Below, piece by piece: positions 1 to 4,872 of a DNA stretch of 13,474 nucleotides. The translations under genes were made by a program, and so were the position numbers. Positions within the stretch are counted from its first letter, which is position 1; the number at the start of each line of letters is the position of its first letter. Source of the stretch: Candidatus Saccharibacteria bacterium UBA6575 (lineage in GTDB: Bacteria > Patescibacteriota > Saccharimonadia > Saccharimonadales > Saccharimonadaceae); assembly GCA_002434005.1 (NCBI GenBank), contig DJJF01000044.1, positions 291-13,764 of the forward strand. Reading direction: 5' to 3'. Below the pieces are notes generated by a model that saw only the letters and a list, made by a program, of their open reading frames with translations, did not search any database and was not told where the DNA came from.

Positions 1-609
1 TTTGATGTTCTGGTGCTGAACGTTACCAACGGTACCGATAGCAGCCGTTGCTTCCAGGCGGAAGCGGCGGACTTCACCACTTGGTAAACGAACCTGGGCG
101 TAGTCACCTTCTTTTGCCATAAGCTGAGCTTTGGTACCAGCGCTTCGTACCATTTGTGCACCCTTACCCGGGTTGATTTCAATGGCGTAAATTTGTGTAC
201 CAACTGGAATCTTAGCGAGTGGCATGCGGTTTGATGATTCGATTGGAGCGCTAACGCCACTTTCGATCGTCTTACCTTTGGTCATGCTCGTGTCAGCTAG
301 GATGTAGTGATACAAGCCGTGCTGGTCTTTGACTCGGGCGATACGAGCTGATCGGTTAGGATCGTACTCGATTTCCTCGACAGTCAGCTTAAGGCCGTCT
401 GCAAGGTTATGATTCATCAAACGGTAATGGCGCTTAACACCGCCACCACGGTGACGGACGGTAATACGACCCTTGTTGTTACGACCAGCATTCTGTTTCT
501 TGCTCTTTAAGAGACTCTTCAGCGGCTTACGAGTCGTGATTTGTGAGTAATCCTCACTTGTCATGCCACGACGGGCAGGAGTAGTTGGGTTATATGCTTT
601 AATCGGCAT
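1..609 (-). CDS. rplB: 50S ribosomal protein L2, 3' end cut by window
   Basis: L2 is a core 23S rRNA-binding protein of the large subunit, needed for subunit association and the peptidyl-transferase centre. The reading frame starts MPIKAYNPTTPARRG and continues with L2 hallmarks: RGGGVKRHYR near residues 55-65, EYDPNRSARIA near 87-97, and the PVGTQIYAIEINPGKGAQ segment near 150-168. It is open to the window edge with 203 codons present of about 275 usual, so the C-terminal part with the catalytic-centre His region lies outside. The ATG shares one base with the rplW stop (TAATG), and a purine-rich GAGGAGAAG lies just upstream inside rplW. This is the last gene seen of the rplC-rplD-rplW-rplB unit. 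Nothing unusual is seen in the sequence. Confidence 0.97.
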   Translation of the reverse strand, partial: MPIKAYNPTTPARRGMTSEDYSQITTRKPLKSLLKSKKQNAGRNNKGRITVRHRGGGVKRHYRLMNHNLADGLKLTVEEIEYDPNRSARIARVKDQHGLYHYILADTSMTKGKTIESGVSAPIESSNRMPLAKIPVGTQIYAIEINPGKGAQMVRSAGTKAQLMAKEGDYAQVRLPSGEVRRFRLEATAAIGTVGNVQHQNIK

Positions 610-920
610 TACTTCTTCTCCTCAACTTCAGGCTGTTCAAAGATTTGAATCGAGCTGCCTTCGGCTAATGTTACATATGCCTTCTTGCTGTCCTTGCGGT
701 TTGTTGTGCCAGGGTAGCGGTTTTTTCCGCGTGAGAACCTGACAGCTTTACCAGCTTGTACCGCGACGCTGACGTTTTTAACTGTCACGTCATATTGTGC
801 AGCAACAGCTTCGGCGATCTGCTGCTTATTCGCAGTCAGTGGCACGTTAAACACATACGTGTTTTGTGCGCTCAGACCGTAGGCTTTTTCAGTTGCGCGT
901 GGCGTTACGATGATACTCAT
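609..920 (-). CDS. rplW: 50S ribosomal protein L23
   Basis: L23 binds 23S rRNA at the polypeptide exit tunnel and is the docking site for trigger factor and SRP. The 103-residue protein begins MSIIVTPRATEKAYGL, followed by the family pattern of an N-terminal TEKA motif, YVFNVPLTANKQQI (residues about 22-35), and the basic loop GKAVRFSRGKNRYPG with a C-terminal beta strand. The frame stays open 8 codons further upstream, to 944, but that would overlap rplD. The ATG at 920 forms a TAATG junction with the rplD stop and has GGAGGT 8 bases upstream, so 920 is chosen. Length and domain content are normal for bacterial L23. Confidence 0.96.
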   Translation of the reverse strand: MSIIVTPRATEKAYGLSAQNTYVFNVPLTANKQQIAEAVAAQYDVTVKNVSVAVQAGKAVRFSRGKNRYPGTTNRKDSKKAYVTLAEGSSIQIFEQPEVEEKK

Positions 921-1531
921 TACTTTGTACCTCCGTTCAGCCATGCATCGATTGTCTTCACACTGACTGGTGAAATAACGATGTGGTCAGCATTTAAGAC
1001 GTGGAATACGCTGAGGTAGGTACTACGGATCAACTGAACGTTCTGAAGATTGTTAGTTGCGCGGAGCAGCTCTGGCGACTTTTCGTCTACGACGATCAGA
1101 GTCTTACGAGCAAACTTGTTGTCAGCTAAGTACTTGACGACTTCAGCGGTCTTGCCAGTTGTCTTTACATCTGCGACAGTGATCTTCTTTGCCTTGTTCG
1201 CAAGGCTAAGCGCCTGCTTTACAGCAACTCGCTTTGAAGTGGTTGAAAGCTTCTTGGTGTAGTTTTCGTTACCAGAAGGTCCGAAAACGATACCACCACC
1301 GCGCCAAATTGGGTTACGGCTGGAACCAAAACGCGCACGTCCAGTACCTTTTTGCTTCCATGGCTTCTTACCACCACCGCTTACTTCACCACGCTTTAGT
1401 GTGGTTGCACTCGCCTGGCGAGCGTTTGAGAGATACGCGTCATACGCAACTTTCAGGAGTTCGTGGTTTTCTACCTCTACGCCGAATGTCGACTTAGGTA
1501 GAGCCACTGTCTTTGGAGTAGTATCAGCCAT
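920..1531 (-). CDS. rplD: 50S ribosomal protein L4
   Basis: L4 is an early-assembly 23S rRNA-binding protein whose extended loop lines the exit tunnel. In many bacteria it also represses its own S10 operon. The 203-residue protein has the tunnel-loop signature GGGKKPWKQKGTGRARFGSS (about residues 52-71), followed by NPIWRGGGIVFGP, and a normal C-terminal alpha/beta domain ending in LNADHIVISPVSVKTIDAWL. The start ATG overlaps the rplC stop by one base (TAATG), with GGAGGT in the end of rplC. Whether it regulates the operon cannot be seen here, but the roughly 100-nt leader upstream of rplC is the place to look. Confidence 0.97.
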   Translation of the reverse strand: MADTTPKTVALPKSTFGVEVENHELLKVAYDAYLSNARQASATTLKRGEVSGGGKKPWKQKGTGRARFGSSRNPIWRGGGIVFGPSGNENYTKKLSTTSKRVAVKQALSLANKAKKITVADVKTTGKTAEVVKYLADNKFARKTLIVVDEKSPELLRATNNLQNVQLIRSTYLSVFHVLNADHIVISPVSVKTIDAWLNGGTK

Positions 1532-2148
1532 TACGCGTTACCTCCATTTACGATGATCAGACTCTTGCGAGGTCCTGGGACAGCGCCTTTAAGCCCGATC
1601 AAGTTGTTTGTGACATCAAGGTAAGCCACTTCCAAATTCTTCACAGTTACGCGCTCACCGCCCATACGGCCGGCCATGCGCTTACCCTTGAAAACCTTCT
1701 GTGGGTACATAGACCCGATAGAACCAGGCTTACGAACGTTACCGTTTCCACCATGAGTTTTCTTAGATGTGTTGAAGTTGTGTCGTTTCACAGTACCTGC
1801 GAAACCCTTACCTTTGCTGGTGCCCGTCGCATCTACGACGTCACCGAGTGCGAATGCACTTACGTCGATCTGACTACCGATACTTAGATCGTCGGTCAAT
1901 TCTTCGACGCGGAATTCCCGAATATACTTCGGCGAAGTTTTGCTGGCTTTAACGTGTCCAGCTACGGCCTTGCTCAGGTTCTTACCCGATCCGAATGCGA
2001 CCTGTACCGCGTTGTAGCCGTCTTTTTCTAACGACTTCACCTGAGTCACGGTGACAGGACCGGCCTGAATTAATGTTACGGGCGTAGCCGTACCATCTTC
2101 AGACAGAATCTGGGTCATACCAATCTTGGTGCCGAGAAGTGCTTTCAT
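1531..2148 (-). CDS. rplC: 50S ribosomal protein L3
   Basis: L3 is one of two assembly initiators of the large subunit and reaches towards the peptidyl-transferase centre. The 205-residue protein starts MKALLGTKIGMTQIL and contains the family core: SKGKGFAGTVKRHNF (about 112-126), then KTHGGNGNVRKPGSIGS and FKGKRMAGRMGGERVTVKNL. Length is close to the usual 205-210. Shine-Dalgarno-like GGGAGAAAGAAGG precedes the ATG. It is the first gene of the coupled rplC-rplD-rplW-rplB unit, with its own promoter at 2254-2283. In most bacteria rpsJ is directly upstream in the same operon. Here rpsJ lies 1.7 kb away behind a terminator and four small genes. Confidence 0.97.
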   Translation of the reverse strand: MKALLGTKIGMTQILSEDGTATPVTLIQAGPVTVTQVKSLEKDGYNAVQVAFGSGKNLSKAVAGHVKASKTSPKYIREFRVEELTDDLSIGSQIDVSAFALGDVVDATGTSKGKGFAGTVKRHNFNTSKKTHGGNGNVRKPGSIGSMYPQKVFKGKRMAGRMGGERVTVKNLEVAYLDVTNNLIGLKGAVPGPRKSLIIVNGGNA

Positions 2149-2185
2149 GCCTTCTTTCTCCCATTTAAAATCCCCGGTGGCGAGC

Positions 2186-2203
2186 GGTATCGGTTACCCG
2201 ACC
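2186..2203 (-). promoter_or_regulatory. hairpin in the rplC mRNA leader
   Basis: Read on the minus strand this is GGUCGGGUAACCGAUACC. The UCGG and CCGA arms pair around a GUAA loop (a GNRA tetraloop), and the outer GG/CC pairs continue after a two-base bulge. It sits about 38-55 nt upstream of the rplC ATG in the predicted leader. Structured leaders upstream of S10-type operons are often sites of ribosomal-protein feedback, but no match to a known leader family is claimed. Confidence 0.35.
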
Positions 2204-2228
2204 TTCTCATTCACGCGGAAACAAGTTG

Positions 2229-2242
2229 TTATTACGTAATAA
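2229..2242. repeat. 14-bp perfect palindrome near the rplC transcription start
   Basis: TTATTACGTAATAA is a perfect palindrome placed about 12-25 bases downstream of the predicted -10 box (2254-2259) of the rplC promoter, so it would lie in the first bases of the transcript. A dimeric repressor operator is possible, but chance in AT-rich DNA is also possible. There is no direct evidence for a binding protein. Confidence 0.35.
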
Positions 2243-2253
2243 GTTACCAATTG

Positions 2254-2283
2254 AATATAGCACATTTTATAGTGGTCAGTCAA
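2254..2283 (-). promoter_or_regulatory. promoter of the rplC operon
   Basis: On the minus strand TTGACT (2283-2278) and TATATT (2259-2254) are separated by 18 bases, a good sigma70-type match (5 of 6 at each box). Predicted start is near 2247, giving a leader of about 100 nt before rplC. It lies back to back with the plus-strand promoter at 2319-2349. Confidence 0.65.
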
Positions 2284-2318
2284 GTGCTAATACCCGCATT
2301 TAAGATGTCTCAAACGGA

Positions 2319-2349
2319 TTGACTGTCTATTTTAAATATGCAATAATAT
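2319..2349 (+). promoter_or_regulatory. promoter for the 2403 gene pair
   Basis: TTGACT at 2319-2324 is followed by TAATAT at 2344-2349 (spacing 19). AATAAT at 2342-2347 would give the ideal 17. The same two boxes occur with 17-bp spacing before the 4368 gene. The -35 box faces away from the rplC promoter, so this is a divergent promoter region of about 95 bp. Confidence 0.5.
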
Positions 2350-2402
2350 CGTCACGCATCCGTCCGATATGTCGTCTTCCGACATAGGAAAATGAGGTCA
2401 TC

Positions 2403-2672
2403 GTGATATTTGACATGGACCCTACGAAAGTTGCGGAGCACTTTCAAGCCGAGCTCGCCAGGGATGACTCATGGAACACCTACTATGCCTCAGTCTCAAA
2501 ACCGGAGGTGGTAAGCATGGATGTCTTCGAGAAATTCTGTAAGGATGTCCGAGACATACTCTCCCACAGCCAATTTAATGATCGAATCGAAGGCGTTTAC
2601 GCTCGCTTGTACGCAGGCAGCAACACCAATGACGAACCGATTCGAATCGAACTGGTGATGTCTACACCGTGA
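2403..2672 (+). CDS. hypothetical protein, 89 aa, GC-rich island
   Basis: This short soluble protein is not one I recognise. GTG at 2403 is chosen as start because GAGGT lies 5-6 bases upstream. The in-frame ATG at 2415 would be too far from it. There is no signal peptide or membrane segment. The sequence is mixed alpha/beta with an acidic, helical N-terminal half (MDPTKVAEHFQAELARDDSW) and a C-terminal strand (PIRIELVMS). It ends in TGA. The next gene follows after 47 bases on the same strand, so the two probably form one unit. It is richer in G+C than the flanking ribosomal genes and points the other way, suggesting a later insertion between rpsJ and rplC. A partner role for the downstream Xre-like protein is possible but unproven. 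It does not look like a RES-domain toxin. Confidence 0.65.
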   Translation: MIFDMDPTKVAEHFQAELARDDSWNTYYASVSKPEVVSMDVFEKFCKDVRDILSHSQFNDRIEGVYARLYAGSNTNDEPIRIELVMSTP

Positions 2673-2719
2673 GTAAAGCTTGAGTCATACGCTCGCAACA
2701 TCTCGTGAAGGAGAAAGCA

Positions 2720-3043
2720 ATGCAGCACCTTTCACCGCAAGAAATCGACAAACTGATCAATCAGATCGGGGCCTACACGCTTGTTGCAGACGCGACCAAG
2801 AGTGAGGTCCGGGTCAATCCGATCGACTGGGCTACCGGGAGCAAGAGCCCCTCTCGTAAGCAGATGGTGAAGCTCTGTGTCCTCAAGGAGGTCATGGACA
2901 TCGTCATTGCAAGAATCGGGCAAGCAAAGGCTCGTCAGTGGCTGGAGGGCGTCAGCGCCCCGAGCGCTTCGGAGTCTCCTCTCCAGCTCATTCGCAACGG
3001 AAAATATGAGGAGGTGCGACGTTCTGCCCAAAACACCAGCTAG
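2720..3043 (+). CDS. Xre/MbcA-like (DUF2384-like) small protein
   Basis: The 107-residue soluble protein has a C-terminal half, about 50-105, that follows the pattern of the MbcA/ParS/Xre antitoxin toxin-binding domain (DUF2384): a helix VLKEVMDIVIARIG, then ARQWLEG, a Ser/Pro linker, SPLQLIRNGKYEEV. The preceding IDWATGSKSPSRKQMVKL resembles the end of an Xre-type helix-turn-helix with the usual W-x-x-G-x-x-x-P spacing, but the rest of that fold is short. ATG at 2720 is chosen because AAGGAG lies 6 bases upstream. The frame also opens at GTG 2705, which overlaps that ribosome-binding site. The family usually pairs with a RES or other toxin, and no RES-type gene is seen nearby. The domain call is from pattern memory only. 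It could also be an orphan regulator. Confidence 0.6.
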   Translation: MQHLSPQEIDKLINQIGAYTLVADATKSEVRVNPIDWATGSKSPSRKQMVKLCVLKEVMDIVIARIGQAKARQWLEGVSAPSASESPLQLIRNGKYEEVRRSAQNTS

Positions 3044-3062
3044 GTTTCGAGCTAGTCACAAT

Positions 3063-3129
3063 GCCCGCGATTCGCGGGACGCCTGGAACATGCTAGGCGT
3101 CCCGCTGGAGTTGCGGGCTATTTTATTTG
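3063..3129 (+). terminator. compound GC-rich terminator
   Basis: Outer arms GCCCGC (3063-3068) and GCGGGC (3113-3118) enclose an 11-bp perfect stem, GCGGGACGCCT (3074-3084) with AGGCGTCCCGC (3095-3105). The plus strand then continues TATTTTATTTG. A competing small hairpin, CCCGCG-ATT-CGCGGG (3064-3078), shares bases with the long stem. It lies 20 bases after the 3043 stop and 13 bases beyond the end of the converging minus-strand gene. The U-rich tail is only on the plus-strand side. Confidence 0.75.
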
Positions 3130-3130
3130 A

Positions 3131-3439
3131 TTAAACTACGATACCGGCAGGCACAAAGTAACTAATTACGCCGACAACAAGTAGCACAGCGTACCAAATC
3201 TTACGATCTTCCTGGTGATGCTCGAATGCCCGTACTATGAGAAATCCGAGGATAATACCCAGCGGAATGGCCGTAAAGTGAAAGCTTGCTAAGGTAAGTG
3301 GCTCAGCAAATTTAAGCCACATTGTTCCAAGTAGCACTACGACAACTAGCTTCAAAAAGTATGTACTGTCACTTTCGAAGACACGCTCATGAAAGCGCTT
3401 CGAAGTGGATTTTTTTCTTGATTTTATTTGTTTTGGCAT
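3131..3439 (-). CDS. small three-helix membrane protein, unknown function
   Basis: The 102-residue protein has a strongly basic N-terminus (MPKQIKSRKKSTSKRFHERV) followed by three hydrophobic stretches, roughly 28-43, 52-70 and 81-98. The loop between the second and third, FEHHQEDRK, is charged. By the positive-inside rule the basic tail should be cytoplasmic. I do not recognise the family, and no catalytic motif is visible. The start at 3439 is preferred over the upstream TTG at 3481: a promoter-like TTGTGC-N17-TACAAT (3481-3453) ends 13 bases before this ATG, leaving a leader of only about 6 nt and no Shine-Dalgarno. It is divergent from the 3500 gene, which is also a small membrane protein with a basic N-tail. 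Confidence 0.7.
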   Translation of the reverse strand: MPKQIKSRKKSTSKRFHERVFESDSTYFLKLVVVVLLGTMWLKFAEPLTLASFHFTAIPLGIILGFLIVRAFEHHQEDRKIWYAVLLVVGVISYFVPAGIVV

Positions 3440-3452
3440 AGCAGTAAAAACC

Positions 3453-3481
3453 ATTGTAAATAATGTTCCGCTCAAGCACAA
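3453..3481 (-). promoter_or_regulatory. promoter of the 3439 gene
   Basis: On the minus strand TTGTGC (3481-3476) and TACAAT (3458-3453) are spaced by 17 bases. The predicted start is near 3446, leaving about 6 nt before the ATG. It overlaps the region used by the opposite plus-strand promoter and an inverted repeat CCGCT/AGCGG (3469-3473 with 3481-3485). Confidence 0.45.
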
Positions 3482-3493
3482 GCGGTGTATACT
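3466..3493 (+). promoter_or_regulatory. promoter for a leaderless 3500 transcript
   Basis: TATACT at 3488-3493 lies 6 bases before the ATG at 3500, so a normal start site would fall on the A of the ATG. The -35 region (TTCCGC, 3466-3471, spacing 16) is weak. No Shine-Dalgarno is present upstream of the ATG. Confidence 0.45.
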
Positions 3494-3499
3494 ACATAC

Positions 3500-3793
3500 A
3501 TGGCTACTAAGAAATCATCTACCAAGAAGACTCCTGCAACAAAAAAACCGGCTGCTCGCAAATCTGCTGCGAAAAAAAGTAGCCCTAAACGACTTTCACT
3601 TCGTTCCCACGTAGGGCTTCGTAGCGAAGAATCTGAATTTATGACATTCCAAATTACTAAGCAGACTCTCTATTGGGTAGTTCTCGGTGCGGTCGTTATC
3701 ATGTTCACACTATGGCTATCAAAACTTCAGTCTGACATTCAGACTCTGTACGATCAGATCGATGCAAGCAGTATTGAATCGTCTACAATGTAA
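3500..3793 (+). CDS. Lys/Ala-rich single-pass membrane protein
   Basis: The 97-residue protein has two parts. Residues 1-37 form a low-complexity Lys/Ala/Ser/Thr/Pro tail with 13 basic residues, like the tail of eukaryotic or bacterial histone H1-like proteins (MATKKSSTKKTPATKKPAAR). Residues about 57-73 form one membrane helix, followed by a short acidic tail (QSDIQTLYDQIDASSIES). The tail would be cytoplasmic, leaving it free to bind nucleic acid or another polyanion at the membrane. That role is inferred from composition only. ATG 3500 is chosen over GTG 3485 because a -10 box occupies 3488-3493. A perfect 13-bp stem terminator follows 14 bases after the stop. I do not recognise the family. 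Similar tails also occur in disordered linkers with no DNA role. Confidence 0.75.
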   Translation: MATKKSSTKKTPATKKPAARKSAAKKSSPKRLSLRSHVGLRSEESEFMTFQITKQTLYWVVLGAVVIMFTLWLSKLQSDIQTLYDQIDASSIESSTM

Positions 3794-3807
3794 TCACTGC
3801 TCAAAAT

Positions 3808-3839
3808 AAAAATGACTCCCATACTAGGGAGTCATTTTT
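3808..3839. terminator. bidirectional terminator between the 3500 gene and rpsJ
   Basis: AAAAATGACTCCC (3808-3820) pairs perfectly with GGGAGTCATTTTT (3827-3839) around a 6-base loop. Either strand ends in a T run, so it can stop both the plus-strand gene ending at 3793 and rpsJ ending at 3850. This is what separates rpsJ transcriptionally from rplC. Confidence 0.88.
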
Positions 3840-3849
3840 ATTTGAAATC

Positions 3850-4167
3850 TTACATACGGATTTCTGCGTCGACACCAGCTGGTAAGCTGAGGTTTTGCAG
3901 GCTATCAATTGTCTTGGGGGTTGCGTTGGTGATGTCGATAAGACGTTTATGAACGCGCATTTCGAAGCTCTCACCACCAGTCTTGTAGACGTGTGGACTC
4001 TTGATGACAGTGAATGTACTTTTACGAGTCGGCAGCGGTACAGGACCAGCAATGCTCGCACCGGTTCGTACAGCCGTGTCAATAATTTGCTTTGCTGACT
4101 GGTCGATGACCTTGTGGTCATATGCTTTTAGACGGATTCGAATCCGTAGGCCTTCTTCTTTTACCAT
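3850..4167 (-). CDS. rpsJ: 30S ribosomal protein S10
   Basis: S10 is a 30S head protein and, as NusE, a partner of NusB in transcription antitermination. The 105-residue protein shows the family signatures in order: RIRIRLKAYDHKVIDQSA (8-25), TGASIAGPVPLPTRKSTFTV (35-54), SPHVYKTGGESFEMRVHKRLIDI (57-79). The ATG has AAGGAG (4181-4176) 8 bases upstream. Length is normal. No strong promoter is obvious in the 200 bases shared with the divergent 4368 gene. It is flanked on both sides by plus-strand accessory genes and followed by a terminator, so it looks like a single-gene unit rather than the first gene of an S10 operon. Confidence 0.97.
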   Translation of the reverse strand: MVKEEGLRIRIRLKAYDHKVIDQSAKQIIDTAVRTGASIAGPVPLPTRKSTFTVIKSPHVYKTGGESFEMRVHKRLIDITNATPKTIDSLQNLSLPAGVDAEIRM

Positions 4168-4306
4168 AGTAAATACTCCTTATGGTCGTTTACATACCGT
4201 AACCTCAGGCTCGAATCGGTATAGAGTCGTCGTCTGGCCGAGTTGTCGATACAATTTATTACTCTTTAACCCTATCAAATTTTCGAAATAGACACAAGAC
4301 ATGTTA

Positions 4307-4335
4307 TTGACTTTATTGTTAAAATATAGTAATAT
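4307..4335 (+). promoter_or_regulatory. promoter of the 4368 gene
   Basis: TTGACT (4307-4312) and TAATAT (4330-4335) are spaced by exactly 17 bases, in an AT-rich stretch. The predicted start near 4342 gives a leader of about 26 nt. TAGGAG lies 6-7 bases before the ATG at 4368. Confidence 0.7.
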
Positions 4336-4367
4336 ATAAATAATAACCTATCCCGTAGGAGCACCTT

Positions 4368-4769
4368 ATGCGCATCAGAACAGTAGAAGGCATTGACGAT
4401 TGTCATTGGGTGGATTCCGAAGATGGCCTATCCGCAGTGGCGGTAGACAGCGCTCGGTACACAAGCCCTCAGTCTGCGATCTACGCCCTCACCGAGGACA
4501 TGCTTCGAGTGACTGTCGACGAAGGTCTCGACCAGTGGTGGCCAGCGCGCGACACCATCGCAACGAGAATGCCAGGCTTGCTCGATCACGCCAACTACAC
4601 CCACCTCGTCCAAGCCGTCACAGATCACTTCAACGGCCTGGACACCACTGGTGGAGTGCGATTTCCTGTCAAGGAAGTCCTGCTCGCCAATGAAGACATC
4701 GTCATTGTCATCGGCGACAGGTCGAGGATCTGCGAGATGACACCGATGCCAAGCACCCACCCCGCGTGA
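4368..4769 (+). CDS. hypothetical protein, 133 aa, GC-rich
   Basis: This soluble protein is not one I recognise. There is no signal peptide or membrane helix. It is acidic and rich in Asp and Trp, with a helical middle (SAIYALTEDMLRVTVDEGL, then LLDHANYTHLVQAVTDHFNGL at about 72-92) and a C-terminal beta segment (EVLLANEDIVIVIGDRSRI). The start ATG has TAGGAG upstream and a very good promoter. By hand count G+C over 4381-4680 is 174 of 300 (58%), against about 47% in a sampled stretch of rpsJ. The opposite orientation to rpsJ and tuf supports later insertion. The end of the gene carries the first arm of a compound hairpin. Expression looks likely, but the role is unknown. Confidence 0.75.
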   Translation: MRIRTVEGIDDCHWVDSEDGLSAVAVDSARYTSPQSAIYALTEDMLRVTVDEGLDQWWPARDTIATRMPGLLDHANYTHLVQAVTDHFNGLDTTGGVRFPVKEVLLANEDIVIVIGDRSRICEMTPMPSTHPA

Positions 4770-4811
4770 TCCGTCGAGGCCTCTTCTGGCCTTCGGGTCA
4801 GGCGGGGTTTC
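4759..4811 (+). terminator. compound GC-rich hairpin after the 4368 gene
   Basis: ACCCCGC (4759-4765, overlapping the last codons) pairs with GCGGGGT (4802-4808), followed by TTTC. Inside, CGAGGCC (4775-4781) and GGCCTTCG (4788-4795) form a second stem with one bulge. The nested design resembles the hairpin at 3063-3118. It is backed by a second, stronger stem-loop at 4820-4859. Confidence 0.55.
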
Positions 4812-4819
4812 GCATTTCA

Positions 4820-4859
4820 ATTCAAAAATACCTCCGATTTCTCGAAGGTATTTTTGAAT
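4820..4859. terminator. bidirectional terminator between the 4368 gene and tuf
   Basis: ATTCAAAAATACCT (4820-4833) pairs perfectly over 14 bp with AGGTATTTTTGAAT (4846-4859). T runs lie within the arms on each strand. It lies 13 bases beyond the tuf stop and 50 bases beyond the stop of the converging gene. Confidence 0.85.
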
Positions 4860-4872
4860 AGGTAAGCCTCAG

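Noticed and set aside
921..944. Longer rplW starting at 944 with MAERRYKV
   Set aside because: It would overlap the end of rplD by 25 bases. The ATG at 920 has GGAGGT at good spacing, the TAATG junction used by its neighbours, and fits the usual L23 N-terminus.
3063..3118. Compound hairpin considered as a tRNA or small structured RNA
   Set aside because: Only 56 bases, no T-loop GTTCRA or acceptor CCA pattern, and it ends in a U-rich tract right after a stop codon, so a terminator explains it better.
4168..4306. rpsJ promoter such as TTGATA-N18-TTGTAT on the minus strand
   Set aside because: The -10 match is only 3 of 6 and other placements are equally weak, so no site is annotated.
4428..4820. 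130-codon minus-strand frame opposite the 4368 gene
   Set aside because: The plus-strand gene has a consensus promoter, SD and terminator. The antisense frame has none and arises from GC-rich codon structure.
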